From assembly GCA_017303335.1 (NCBI GenBank), contig JAFLBK010000001.1, positions 563,001-627,000 on the forward strand: DNA of 64,000 bases. The letters are read 5' to 3'. Below, piece after piece: positions 26,781-35,413 of the stretch. Position 1 is the stretch's first letter, and each line of letters opens with the position of its first letter. This DNA is from Chitinophagales bacterium (GTDB lineage Bacteria; Bacteroidota; Bacteroidia; Chitinophagales; Chitinophagaceae). The notes under the pieces were generated by a model that saw only the letters and a list, made by a program, of their open reading frames with translations, did no database searches and was not told where the DNA came from. Made by a program: the position numbers and the translations under genes.

Positions 26781-27824
26781 ATGAAAAAGTTATTAGTTTT
26801 AGCAGCTGTAGCCGGACTTACCAGCCTTGGAATGACGGTAAAAGCACAGGACGACAAAAAAGAGAAAGTCGAAAAAGATTACAAAGAAAGCCAGGAGATC
26901 ATCATTCGTAAAAAAGGGGATAAAGACGCGAAGATCACCGTGGAGATCAGCGGCGATAAGATAACCATCAATGGAAAACCGCTGGCCGAATTCAAGGATG
27001 ATGAAGTAACCATTAACCGAAGGAACATCATCATACGCGACAGAAAAGGCCGCGATGTGTATACGATCAGCCCGGATGCCTTTAATGGCTTCAACGGATT
27101 CTGGGGCGATGACAACGCAGAAAAAAGAGCGTTCTTAGGCGTTACAACAGAAAAAACCGATGATGGTGCCAAAATCACCGACATAACCAAAGAAAGCGCA
27201 GCGGAAAAGGCCGGGTTGAAAGAAGGCGATGTGATCACCAAATTAGGAGAGAAAAAAATTGATGGTCCGGAATCCCTGTATGACGCGGTATCGGGCCAGA
27301 AGCCGAAGGATGAGGTGAAAGTATATTACAAGCGGAATGGAAAAGAAAGCTCAGCAAAAGTGACCCTGGGTGAGCGCAAATCTGCCGGTGCCATGAGCTA
27401 TTCATTCAGCGGACCGGATGGTTATTCCCGCTCCTACACCGTTCCGCGTGCCTATTCGCTTCCGAAAATACCCGATGTAAATAACTGGAACTGGAACAAC
27501 GACGGATCATTCGGTAACGGCTATAACTTCTCAATGGGACCACGCCAGCAACGACTAGGTATCAGGATACAGGATACAGAAGATGGCAAGGGCGTGAAAG
27601 TACTGGATGTGGAAGCCGATTCTCCCGCTGACAAGGCCGGGTTGAAAAAAGATGATGTGATCACCGAGATTGGTGGTGAAAAAGTAGAGAATACAGACGA
27701 AGCAAGAGATCAATTACGTGAAAATGCCGACAAAGCATCGTACAGCATCAAAGCCAGCCGCAATGGCAATGCGATGAATTTCGATATCAAAATACCCAAG
27801 AAACTCAAGACAGCGAATTTATAA
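26781..27824 (+). CDS. Exported protein with two PDZ domains
   Basis: The 347-residue protein has a signal peptide (MKKLLVLAAVAGLTSLGMTVKAQ) followed by a highly charged Lys/Asp-rich region (about 25-110). The first PDZ domain (about 113-195) starts AFLGVTTEKTDDGAKI and has ESAAEKAGLKEGDVI. The second (about 255-340) starts RLGIRIQDTEDGKGVKV and has DSPADKAGLKKDDVI. No serine-protease triad is present, so unlike DegP it lacks a protease domain and is likely a periplasmic scaffold or chaperone-like binder. It is monocistronic with its own promoter and terminator. Confidence 0.85.
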   Translation: MKKLLVLAAVAGLTSLGMTVKAQDDKKEKVEKDYKESQEIIIRKKGDKDAKITVEISGDKITINGKPLAEFKDDEVTINRRNIIIRDRKGRDVYTISPDAFNGFNGFWGDDNAEKRAFLGVTTEKTDDGAKITDITKESAAEKAGLKEGDVITKLGEKKIDGPESLYDAVSGQKPKDEVKVYYKRNGKESSAKVTLGERKSAGAMSYSFSGPDGYSRSYTVPRAYSLPKIPDVNNWNWNNDGSFGNGYNFSMGPRQQRLGIRIQDTEDGKGVKVLDVEADSPADKAGLKKDDVITEIGGEKVENTDEARDQLRENADKASYSIKASRNGNAMNFDIKIPKKLKTANL

Positions 27825-27846
27825 GCCGTGAATAAGCATGAAGTAA

Positions 27847-27880
27847 CCGCCCTGGTCCCTGTAACCGGGGCGGCTTTTTT
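27847..27880 (+). terminator. Intrinsic terminator after the PDZ gene
   Basis: A CCGCCC/GGGCGG stem extended by TGGT/ACCG pairs is followed directly by a T run at 27875-27880, 23 bp after the PDZ stop. Confidence 0.9.
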
Positions 27881-27917
27881 ATAGCCGCTGTTCAAAACGC
27901 CTCTCCCCCCTATTCCG

Positions 27918-27925
27918 TACCTTTG
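27918..27925 (+). promoter_or_regulatory. Bacteroidota -7 box five bases before the gatB start
   Basis: TACCTTTG matches TAnnTTTG exactly and ends 5 bp before the GTG start of gatB. Transcription would begin at or next to the start codon, predicting a leaderless mRNA. Confidence 0.55.
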
Positions 27926-27930
27926 CCGCC

Positions 27931-29385
27931 GTGACGCCCATCGATAAATACGAAGTGGTCATCGGCCTCGAAGTGCATGCGCAACTCCTTACCCAAAGCA
28001 AATTGTTTTGCGGCGACAGCGCCGCGTTCAGTACGGATCCCAACACGCACATCAGCCCCATCACGATGGCCCACCCCGGCACCCTGCCGATGACAACCAA
28101 CAAGGCCATTGAATATGCTGTTCGTCTCGGACTCGCTCTTCATTGCGACATTGAGCGGGTTAACTATTTCGCCCGCAAGAATTATTTCTACCCCGATCTT
28201 CCGAAGGGATACCAGGTATCACAACACACCACACCTATCTGCAGGAATGGCTTTGTGAAGATCCGTGTCAATGACGCCGAACGAGCCATCCGGTTGAACA
28301 GGATCCACATCGAAGAAGACGCCGGTAAAAGCCTGCACGACATAGAAGAGGCATACACATGCATCGACCTGAACCGTGCCGGTGTGCCTTTACTGGAAAT
28401 AGTGACAGAACCCGACCTGCACAGCAGCGATGAAGCCTTTGCCTACATTACCGAGCTCCGCCGCATGGTTACCTGGCTGGGTGTATGCGATGGGAACATG
28501 GAAGAAGGGAGTTTACGCTGCGATGCCAATATCTCCATCCGATTAAAGGGCGAAACCACGCTGGGAACAAGGGTTGAAGTCAAAAACCTGAACAGCATCC
28601 GCAATATCAAAAGAGCCATTGATGTAGAAGTAAACCGGCTGATTGAAATCACCGAACGGGGCGAAAAGATCATTCAGGAAACAAGAAGCTATGATGCCGA
28701 CAACAACAGCACGTTTTCGCTCCGTACCAAAGAAGACGCGGAAGATTACCGCTACTTTCCCGAACCCGATCTTACGCCCTTCCATATCTCCGATGCATAC
28801 CTGGATACTATGCTGGCCAACCTGCCCGAACTGCCCGAAGCATTGAAGAAGCGATACATGGATCAGTTTCAGCTATCCGGCTACGATGCTTCCGTGATCT
28901 GCGACGACAAGGCACTGGCTAACTACTTCGATACGCTTACGGCGCATTGCAGCCAGTACAAGGCTGCCGCCAACTGGTTGCTTGGCCCCGTCAAAGCGCA
29001 TCTGAACGAAACAAACGGCACCATTCAAAACTTTGTACTGGGCCCCGAAAAACTGGCAGCCCTTATCCAGGCCGTGGAATCGGGCAAGATCAGTTTCGGC
29101 ATCGCTTCCACGAAGATCTTCCAGGCGCTGCTGCAGGAACCGGAAAAGGATCCGCTTGCTTTAGCCGCCTCCCTGAATCTTTTGCTCGACAGCGACACCG
29201 GCTCCATTGAACGATGGGTTGATGAAGCGCTGGAACGAATGCCCGATAAAGTAGCGGAGTACCGGAAGGGTAAAAAAGGATTGATTGGCTTATTTGCCGG
29301 CGAAGTGAAAAAGATCAGTAAAGGAAAGGCGGATATGCAACTGGTAAATCAACTGCTCAATAAAAAACTAAATACGAATAAATGA
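27931..29385 (+). CDS. gatB: Aspartyl/glutamyl-tRNA(Asn/Gln) amidotransferase subunit B
   Basis: GatB phosphorylates and amidates Glu-tRNA(Gln) or Asp-tRNA(Asn) together with GatA and GatC. The 484 residues begin at a GTG with KYEVVIGLEVHAQL, the usual N-terminus, so no later start is possible. The cradle domain carries LNRAGVPLLEIVTEPD and RCDANISIR, followed by DADNNSTFSLRTKEDAEDYRYFPEPDL-type conserved sequence in pieces, and the C-terminal tail domain is complete. gatA and gatC are not in the window. The stop overlaps the start of the TlpA-like gene (ATGA), so the two are translationally coupled. Confidence 0.97.
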   Translation: MTPIDKYEVVIGLEVHAQLLTQSKLFCGDSAAFSTDPNTHISPITMAHPGTLPMTTNKAIEYAVRLGLALHCDIERVNYFARKNYFYPDLPKGYQVSQHTTPICRNGFVKIRVNDAERAIRLNRIHIEEDAGKSLHDIEEAYTCIDLNRAGVPLLEIVTEPDLHSSDEAFAYITELRRMVTWLGVCDGNMEEGSLRCDANISIRLKGETTLGTRVEVKNLNSIRNIKRAIDVEVNRLIEITERGEKIIQETRSYDADNNSTFSLRTKEDAEDYRYFPEPDLTPFHISDAYLDTMLANLPELPEALKKRYMDQFQLSGYDASVICDDKALANYFDTLTAHCSQYKAAANWLLGPVKAHLNETNGTIQNFVLGPEKLAALIQAVESGKISFGIASTKIFQALLQEPEKDPLALAASLNLLLDSDTGSIERWVDEALERMPDKVAEYRKGKKGLIGLFAGEVKKISKGKADMQLVNQLLNKKLNTNK

Positions 29386-30545
29386 AAAAACTATCCGCAG
29401 CCGTACTGGCTACCGCGTTCCTTTTTTCCTGCAATAACCAGAAGGGAAGCGGGAGTTTCACACTTAGCGGCGAATTGAAAGGCGCAAAGAATCAGCGGGT
29501 CTTCCTCGAAGAGATCCTGTTCACCGGGGTTGCACCGCAGGTACTCGACACCGGCGATATCAAAGACGGCGTATTCACCGTAAAAGCCGTAGCCAAAGAA
29601 GAAGGAATGTACCGCTTGCGCATCGACAGTACAGACAATGCCTACCTCTTCATCAATGATGGAAACCAGGTACAGTTTACCGGTGATCTGCACAAAGCCG
29701 ATTACGACGGATTCCACTTCAGCGGAAATGCCAACGCCATACTGAAATCGAGCATGAAGGCGATCGACAGCGTTAACAGGTTATTGTACAACAAACGGCA
29801 GTTGGTAAGCAGCCTCATGGGATCAGGAGCAACCGCCAACGACAGCGTTGTGAAAGCGATCCGGAACGATTTCGATGGGATCCTGAAACGCTTTACCGAT
29901 TATTGCTTTTCATTTGCAGATACCTGCACAAGCCCGGTAGCCGCCATGTTCATCATCAACCGGGCGCCCGTAGATGACGTATCACAGTTCGAGGCGCCCC
30001 TGGCCAAACTGGCCAGCCGCTTTCCGAAACACAAAGGACTCGAAGCGACCATTGCCTCGGTTAAAGAACTGGTAGCCCGGAAAAATACCCCGGCGCAGGC
30101 GGCGCCCACAAACACACCGGCCACACCGGGTCCGGGAGCAATGGCACCCGATATTACCATGAACGATGTGAACGATCAACCGTTTTCACTGAGCCAGCTG
30201 AGGGGGAAATACGTATTGGTCGATTTTTGGGCGAGCTGGTGCGGGCCCTGCCGGGAAGAAAATCCAAATGTAGCAGCAGCCTTTGCTCGTTTTAAGGATA
30301 AGAATTTCACCATACTGGGTGTATCACTCGATAAGAGCAAAGCCCCCTGGATTGAAGCGATCAGGGATGATAAGCTTAACTGGTATCACATCAGCGACCT
30401 TAAGTACTGGAACAGCGCCGCTGTGCCGCTTTATGGATTTGATGGAATCCCCTACAATGTGCTGGTTGGTCCGGATGGAAAGATCATCGCTACAAACCTC
30501 CGGGGAAATGCCCTTCACGAAAAGCTGGCAGAGATACTGAAGTAA
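29382..30545 (+). CDS. TlpA-like thioredoxin lipoprotein with DUF4369-type N-terminus
   Basis: The 387-residue protein has a lipoprotein signal (MKKLSAAVLATAFLFSC). Its N-terminal domain (about 20-130; FTLSGELKGAKNQRVFLEE) resembles the DUF4369 beta-domain found ahead of thioredoxin folds in Bacteroidota. After a helical middle and a Pro/Ala-rich linker, a TlpA/ResA-type domain (about 255-387) has the redox motif WASWCGPCREENP near residues 285-290 and the cis-Pro loop DGIPYNVLVGPDGK. It probably reduces disulfides in periplasmic proteins. It is coupled to gatB by an ATGA overlap; no functional link to GatB is obvious. Confidence 0.93.
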   Translation: MKKLSAAVLATAFLFSCNNQKGSGSFTLSGELKGAKNQRVFLEEILFTGVAPQVLDTGDIKDGVFTVKAVAKEEGMYRLRIDSTDNAYLFINDGNQVQFTGDLHKADYDGFHFSGNANAILKSSMKAIDSVNRLLYNKRQLVSSLMGSGATANDSVVKAIRNDFDGILKRFTDYCFSFADTCTSPVAAMFIINRAPVDDVSQFEAPLAKLASRFPKHKGLEATIASVKELVARKNTPAQAAPTNTPATPGPGAMAPDITMNDVNDQPFSLSQLRGKYVLVDFWASWCGPCREENPNVAAAFARFKDKNFTILGVSLDKSKAPWIEAIRDDKLNWYHISDLKYWNSAAVPLYGFDGIPYNVLVGPDGKIIATNLRGNALHEKLAEILK

Positions 30546-30563
30546 ACAACCGATTTTATAAAG

Positions 30564-30594
30564 AAAAAGGCGGACCGTTTGGGTCCGCCTTTTT
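30564..30594. terminator. Bidirectional intrinsic terminator between the TlpA-like gene and susD
   Basis: AAAAAGGCGGACC (30564-30576) is inverted as GGTCCGCCTTTTT (30582-30594). The A tract on one side and T tract on the other allow termination in both directions, fitting the two convergent genes. Confidence 0.9.
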
Positions 30595-30611
30595 ACTATA
30601 AGCTATTTCGA

Positions 30612-32096
30612 TTAATTATCGGTCATGAGCCTGTTGAGTGAAAGTTCATCCGCGGAGATCGGCCAGATATAGCCGGTTTCACTGGGTGTTTTCGCGGGAA
30701 CCGATCCTTTAGCAGGAATGGTTTGCAGCAAACGCATGATGTCGTTGTTGCGTAATCCCTCGCCCAGGAACTCGATCCTTCTTTCGAGCAGTATCGCGTC
30801 GATGAGTTGCTGCTGGGTGGCGGCTGTGATGGTAGTAGCCGGGTCTGAACGCTTCCGTACTGCGTTTACCAGGGCCAGCGCCTTGGCGTCCACGCCACCG
30901 CCTGCGGCCGTACGGGCCAACCCTTCTGCCAGGTTCAGCAATACTTCCGAATAACGGATAACCGGCGCATAATCCAGGTAAGGAGACGGGTTCTGGTATT
31001 TAGAAACGAACCGCTTTCCGGTTGATGCGTTCAGGTAAACAAGATTAACCCGGCGGGCATCGGTAGCCGACCAGTTTGTATTGGCCAGGATACCGCTTGG
31101 GTTCATTGAATACTCTGCTGCACCAAGACTTGACCCATTCCGAACGAAATAGAATCCAAGTTGATTTTGTGTACCGGGGTTATCGCCCGCTGTAGAAGTC
31201 ATCGGCAGCGAGAAGATAGACTCGGTTGTATTGTAAACCGGGGCCGCTCCGAAGATCGTGGTGATATTTGGTTGCAGTGAATCCTGAACGCCACCGTTCG
31301 TTGCTTTGAACGGAGCCGTGGCCTGGTTAGCCAGTTTGTTTCCTTCTGTAACAACAGCTCCGTAATTCTGCATACTCAGGTAAACACGGGTCTTTAACGC
31401 AATGGCTGTATTCCTATGTGCCCGGGTTGTATTGAGTTCATTGCTGGTATATGTAGCCGGCAGGTTGGCTTCCGCGAAATCGAGATCGGCCAGTATTTGC
31501 GTATAAACCTGGGCTACCGTGCTGCGGGCAAGATCAGAAAACCCAGATCCCTTGATGCCGGTCAGTCGCAGGGGCAAACCGGGTTTGCTTCCATTTCCGT
31601 CGGCATAAGGCCTTGCATAATACTGGAGCAGGCTGTAATAAGAAAGCGCTCTGACCAGGCGTGCTTCGCCCAGGTAGTTGTTCGACAAGGTTGTTCCTAC
31701 AACCGAAGTTCCTTTAACCGCCATACCATCAATAAACAGGTTACAGAGGTTGATGGTGTAATAGGCCTGCAACCACAGGTTCTTCACCGAGTTCTGGGAA
31801 GTACCCAGTGGGTTCAGGTTCCACACATCGAAACCGGTAACACCGTTGGTGGTTTCGTTGATGAAGTCATCGGCCCGGATATCTCCGTATACCTGGTAAC
31901 GTCCACCATAGAAATTGCCGTTTTTAAGTGCCTGGTAGATCGACCGCACCTGGTTCAAAACCCGCTCCGGGCTGTCGAACGCAGTAAGGTCTGCAATCGC
32001 TGTTTGAGGCACAGGAGTCAAATACTCCTTTTTACAAGAAACCAGCAGCAGGACGCTGAAGCCGAGTCCGATGATTTGTTTTACTATATTTTTCAT
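30612..32096 (-). CDS. SusD/RagB-family nutrient-binding outer-membrane lipoprotein
   Basis: The 494-residue protein has a lipoprotein signal with lipobox LLLVSC and the N-terminal KKEYLTPVPQTAI of SusD-like proteins. TPR-like helices follow (LVRALSYYSLLQYYARPY is typical), then the conserved C-terminal half with RYSEVLLNLAEGLART and LLERRIEFLGEGLRNNDIMR. SusD proteins cap the SusC channel and capture glycans or peptides outside the cell. It lies 34 bp downstream of susC on the same strand. The ligand cannot be predicted because no hydrolase or sensor gene is adjacent. Confidence 0.96.
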   Translation of the reverse strand: MKNIVKQIIGLGFSVLLLVSCKKEYLTPVPQTAIADLTAFDSPERVLNQVRSIYQALKNGNFYGGRYQVYGDIRADDFINETTNGVTGFDVWNLNPLGTSQNSVKNLWLQAYYTINLCNLFIDGMAVKGTSVVGTTLSNNYLGEARLVRALSYYSLLQYYARPYADGNGSKPGLPLRLTGIKGSGFSDLARSTVAQVYTQILADLDFAEANLPATYTSNELNTTRAHRNTAIALKTRVYLSMQNYGAVVTEGNKLANQATAPFKATNGGVQDSLQPNITTIFGAAPVYNTTESIFSLPMTSTAGDNPGTQNQLGFYFVRNGSSLGAAEYSMNPSGILANTNWSATDARRVNLVYLNASTGKRFVSKYQNPSPYLDYAPVIRYSEVLLNLAEGLARTAAGGGVDAKALALVNAVRKRSDPATTITAATQQQLIDAILLERRIEFLGEGLRNNDIMRLLQTIPAKGSVPAKTPSETGYIWPISADELSLNRLMTDN

Positions 32097-32130
32097 TCCG
32101 TTAGAATTTATTTATAATGACGTTGGTTTA

Positions 32131-35100
32131 TCAGAAAGTGATATTCAGTCCTACGGTAATGGTACGTCCGTTAGCAATACTGTTCCGATCTACACTTGGA
32201 GCACCTGTCGAATTACCATTGGAAGATACTTCAGGATCCGGGCCTGGATAATCGGTAAAGATGAATAGGTTCTGGCCGCTCACAAAGAAACGGGCGTTGT
32301 TGATCCTGGCTTTGCTTACCAGGTCTTGCGGGAGTGTATAACCCAGGCTCACGTTTTTCACTTTGATGAAATCGCCTTTGAACATGCTGTAGGTCATCGG
32401 CAGGGCGGATCCGTTCGATACGTTATCGCCATACACCGGCCTTGGAACAGATGCAATATCACCCGGCTTCTTCCAGGCATTCAGTACATCTACGTGGTTG
32501 TTCCAGAAACGCTGGTCGTGCAAACCGGCCCAGGAACCATAGTATACATAGTTACCGCCCTGGTAGGTAAGCAGGATGTCGAGATCAAAATTCTTGTAGC
32601 GGAAATTATTGCTCAACCCACCATAAAATTTAGGCATAGCATTATACATATAGGCATCTGCCGTTTGATTGATGGTATTGGCGCTTCCGTCGGGCTTATT
32701 ATAGCGTGTGCCATCGGGATTGCTCCAGTTAAACTGGCCCGCAGCAGGCGCAAAACGATAGAGTACCCTGTTACCGATGCTGTTCAGCAATACGCGGCTT
32801 CCGGTAGCCGGATCAACGCCCGCAGAACGTACAAGCCATAAACTGCCAAGAGAATGTCCTACAGCCGTCCGACTAACAGTTTCCAGTCCAGAAGTAGCAG
32901 TCAATACTTCCGTTAAACCCGGCGCTAGTTCCGTTACCCTGTTTTGAATGTTTGTGTAGTTAAGATTTGTAGTCCAAGTAAAGTTTTTAGTTTGTACCGG
33001 GGTAACGTTAAGGCTAAGTTCTATTCCCTTATTATACATTTTGCCCACGTTGGTTGGTATTCTGTTAGGTATTCCGGTAGAAGGAGCTTGAGGAACATAC
33101 AAAATCAGGTCGCTGATATCATTTTTAAAATAGGTGGCTTCTACTGTAATTCGATCATTAAAAAGTCCGAAGTTTACCCCAACATCAATCTTCTTACTTG
33201 TTTCCCATGTAAGGCTGTTATTTCCAGCCTGGCTGAAGGAAAGTGTTGGGAGTCCCCCATATAAACCTGAATTATAGAAGGAATATGAGTCATAATCTCC
33301 AATACCATTAATATTACCAACTTTCCCATAGCTTGCATGAAGTTTGAAACTGCTGAATACGTTCTTCATCACACTCCAGAATTTCTCGTTATTCAAGTTC
33401 CATCCTGCAGACACACCCCAAAAAGTTTGTTTAGGCAACGGCAATGCAGAGTACTCATCACTACGAAGATTTGCACTGAAGTAATATTTTTTGTTGAAAT
33501 CATAGTTCACCCTTCCAAAGACAGACTTAAGATAGTTTTCTCCATACGCGGAACCTGTAGAATTATTAATACCCCAGCCAGCCTGGATTACGGTATATAC
33601 CGGATCTGATATCTGCTGACGGTTCAGGCCAAAGCCAATTGTGGTTCGACGGTCCTGTTCGCCACCAACTAAAGCGCTAACCGTATGCTTCTGCTTGAAT
33701 ACATAGTCAGCCTGCGCTGTAGTGCTCCATGTCCATCTCTTAAATTTACCTAATGTACTGCTTGCGGAACCACTTAATGCGAATCCATCGCCATGAATCG
33801 GCGTCTGGAAAATTTCATTATCAACAAAGAGGTAATCGATTCCATAAACCGATCTCAATGTTAACCAGCTAACTGGTTTGATCTGCAGGTATACATTTCC
33901 CTGGATATGATTGCTTTCACTGTTCGAACGGTTCTTATCAAACAAAACCACCGGGTTGTAAAAACCAACCTGCGCAATGCTGTTGTTCATAGCGCCGATG
34001 AAGTTACCGGCTGTTGAAATATTGTAGCTGCCATCGTTCCTGTAGGGAGAAATGTTGGGGGCAGTTACGAATTGCAGACGGCCTGCGCCCGCGGTACCGA
34101 ATCCTTCCCCGTTCAGCGAACCGGATGGTGAATTAATCAAATTCTGTTCATTCGAGTAAGAGATTTTACCTCCTATAGTGATCCGCTTATTAAAGCGGCT
34201 ATCAAGATTCATGAGTATATTTTTCCGGACAAAATCATTTGTCCGGATAATCCCTTCTTGTCTTGAATACCCGGCAGAGAAATAGTAAGAAGTTGTTTCA
34301 TTGGCGCCAGATATATTCAGGTTATGATCCTGGCTGAAACCCTGGCGGTAGATATAATCAGCCCAACGGGTATCGATGGGTCTTCCATCGGGGCCATTGG
34401 TCATAATGAACTTGGTATAGCCCGAGCCGGAGGGGTTGGTTGTATTCAGGTTCTGGTTGTTGGTGGCGGCCATATTCTTATAATCGGTATACTGCTGCGC
34501 ATTCAGCACTTCGGGGATACCATAGGCACTGGTAAATCCGAAAGAAGCATTGTAATTAATTCGGGCCCTGCCCTGTTTTCCTTTCTTGGTGGTTATAAAC
34601 ACTACCCCGTTGGTAGCCCGGCTTCCATATATTGCACTTGCAGCTGCATCCTTGGCTATATCAATTGATTCAATATCGTTCGGGTTGATACTGGCCAGGG
34701 CATTACCCGCGGCATTGGTTGCACTGAAGTCGCCTGTCGGAGTTGGGATACCGTCTACCACAACCAGTGGATAAGAACTCAATGAAATGGAGTTGGTACC
34801 GCGGATACGGAATACCGGCGGGTTGTTCAATACGCCATTCGGAATGGTAATCTGTACGCCCGTGGCACGACCCGCCAATGCCTGTTCAAAACTTTGTACA
34901 GGCTTATCGGCCACGGCGGAACCTTTTACAGTCGCTACTGAAGCGGTGACATCCCGTCTTTTCTGGGTACCATAACCCACCACTACCACTTCTTCGAGCT
35001 TGGTGTCTTTTGCACGCATCACAATGTTCATGGTAGATTGGGCGCCGATCGCCTTGGTTTGGGTTTCGTGGGCAACGCTGGTAAACACGAGCGTCTTAAC

Positions 35101-35298
35101 TGTTGCCGGAACAGAGATACTGAAGGTTCCGTCTTTACCCGTAGATGTTCCGTGTTTTCCATCAGAACTCGCGACAGAAACTCCGTCAACCGGGGTTCCT
35201 TTTTCATCAGTTACCTTACCACTGATGGTCCGGTTCTGCCCGGCTGCACTCAGTACAGTAAATAGCACAGCCGATAAGATGAAGATTAATTTTCTCAT
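32131..35298 (-). CDS. SusC/RagA-family TonB-linked outer-membrane transporter
   Basis: The 1055-residue protein has a signal peptide, then a CarboxypepD-like domain (about 22-100: ISGKVTDEKGTPVDGVSV). The TonB box/plug follows with VVVGYGTQKRRDVTASV, and the SusC-specific plug motif VDGIPTPTG and NDIESIDIAKDAAASAIYGS. A 22-strand barrel ends in a Phe (TVGLNITF). It imports large substrates held by the SusD partner encoded next. There is no N-terminal STN domain, so no anti-sigma coupling is expected. An exact -7 box lies 20 bp upstream. Confidence 0.97.
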   Translation of the reverse strand: MRKLIFILSAVLFTVLSAAGQNRTISGKVTDEKGTPVDGVSVASSDGKHGTSTGKDGTFSISVPATVKTLVFTSVAHETQTKAIGAQSTMNIVMRAKDTKLEEVVVVGYGTQKRRDVTASVATVKGSAVADKPVQSFEQALAGRATGVQITIPNGVLNNPPVFRIRGTNSISLSSYPLVVVDGIPTPTGDFSATNAAGNALASINPNDIESIDIAKDAAASAIYGSRATNGVVFITTKKGKQGRARINYNASFGFTSAYGIPEVLNAQQYTDYKNMAATNNQNLNTTNPSGSGYTKFIMTNGPDGRPIDTRWADYIYRQGFSQDHNLNISGANETTSYYFSAGYSRQEGIIRTNDFVRKNILMNLDSRFNKRITIGGKISYSNEQNLINSPSGSLNGEGFGTAGAGRLQFVTAPNISPYRNDGSYNISTAGNFIGAMNNSIAQVGFYNPVVLFDKNRSNSESNHIQGNVYLQIKPVSWLTLRSVYGIDYLFVDNEIFQTPIHGDGFALSGSASSTLGKFKRWTWSTTAQADYVFKQKHTVSALVGGEQDRRTTIGFGLNRQQISDPVYTVIQAGWGINNSTGSAYGENYLKSVFGRVNYDFNKKYYFSANLRSDEYSALPLPKQTFWGVSAGWNLNNEKFWSVMKNVFSSFKLHASYGKVGNINGIGDYDSYSFYNSGLYGGLPTLSFSQAGNNSLTWETSKKIDVGVNFGLFNDRITVEATYFKNDISDLILYVPQAPSTGIPNRIPTNVGKMYNKGIELSLNVTPVQTKNFTWTTNLNYTNIQNRVTELAPGLTEVLTATSGLETVSRTAVGHSLGSLWLVRSAGVDPATGSRVLLNSIGNRVLYRFAPAAGQFNWSNPDGTRYNKPDGSANTINQTADAYMYNAMPKFYGGLSNNFRYKNFDLDILLTYQGGNYVYYGSWAGLHDQRFWNNHVDVLNAWKKPGDIASVPRPVYGDNVSNGSALPMTYSMFKGDFIKVKNVSLGYTLPQDLVSKARINNARFFVSGQNLFIFTDYPGPDPEVSSNGNSTGAPSVDRNSIANGRTITVGLNITF

Positions 35299-35318
35299 TT
35301 GCTTTTAGTTTATGTCGA

Positions 35319-35326
35319 CAAATATA
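35319..35326 (-). promoter_or_regulatory. Bacteroidota -7 box for susC-susD
   Basis: The minus strand reads TATATTTG, an exact TAnnTTTG match, ending 20 bp before the susC ATG. Confidence 0.5.
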
Positions 35327-35347
35327 TACCAGAATCCCGGTATTTAT

Positions 35348-35370
35348 GAAATAGAAAGACAAGATTGTCT
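35348..35370 (-). terminator. Short hairpin after the MMPL transporter gene
   Basis: AGACA/TGTCT with a 4-base loop is followed on the minus strand by TTCTATTTC, 44 bp past the MMPL stop and before the susC promoter. The stem is short, so termination may be partial. Confidence 0.4.
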
Positions 35371-35413
35371 GGTTTTTAGCTGCTTGGTCTTGGTTGCCGG
35401 AACTACAGTAGAA

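Noticed and set aside
26781..27824. The PDZ protein as a DegP/HtrA protease
   Set aside because: No His-Asp-Ser protease domain is present; only two PDZ modules and a charged region were found.
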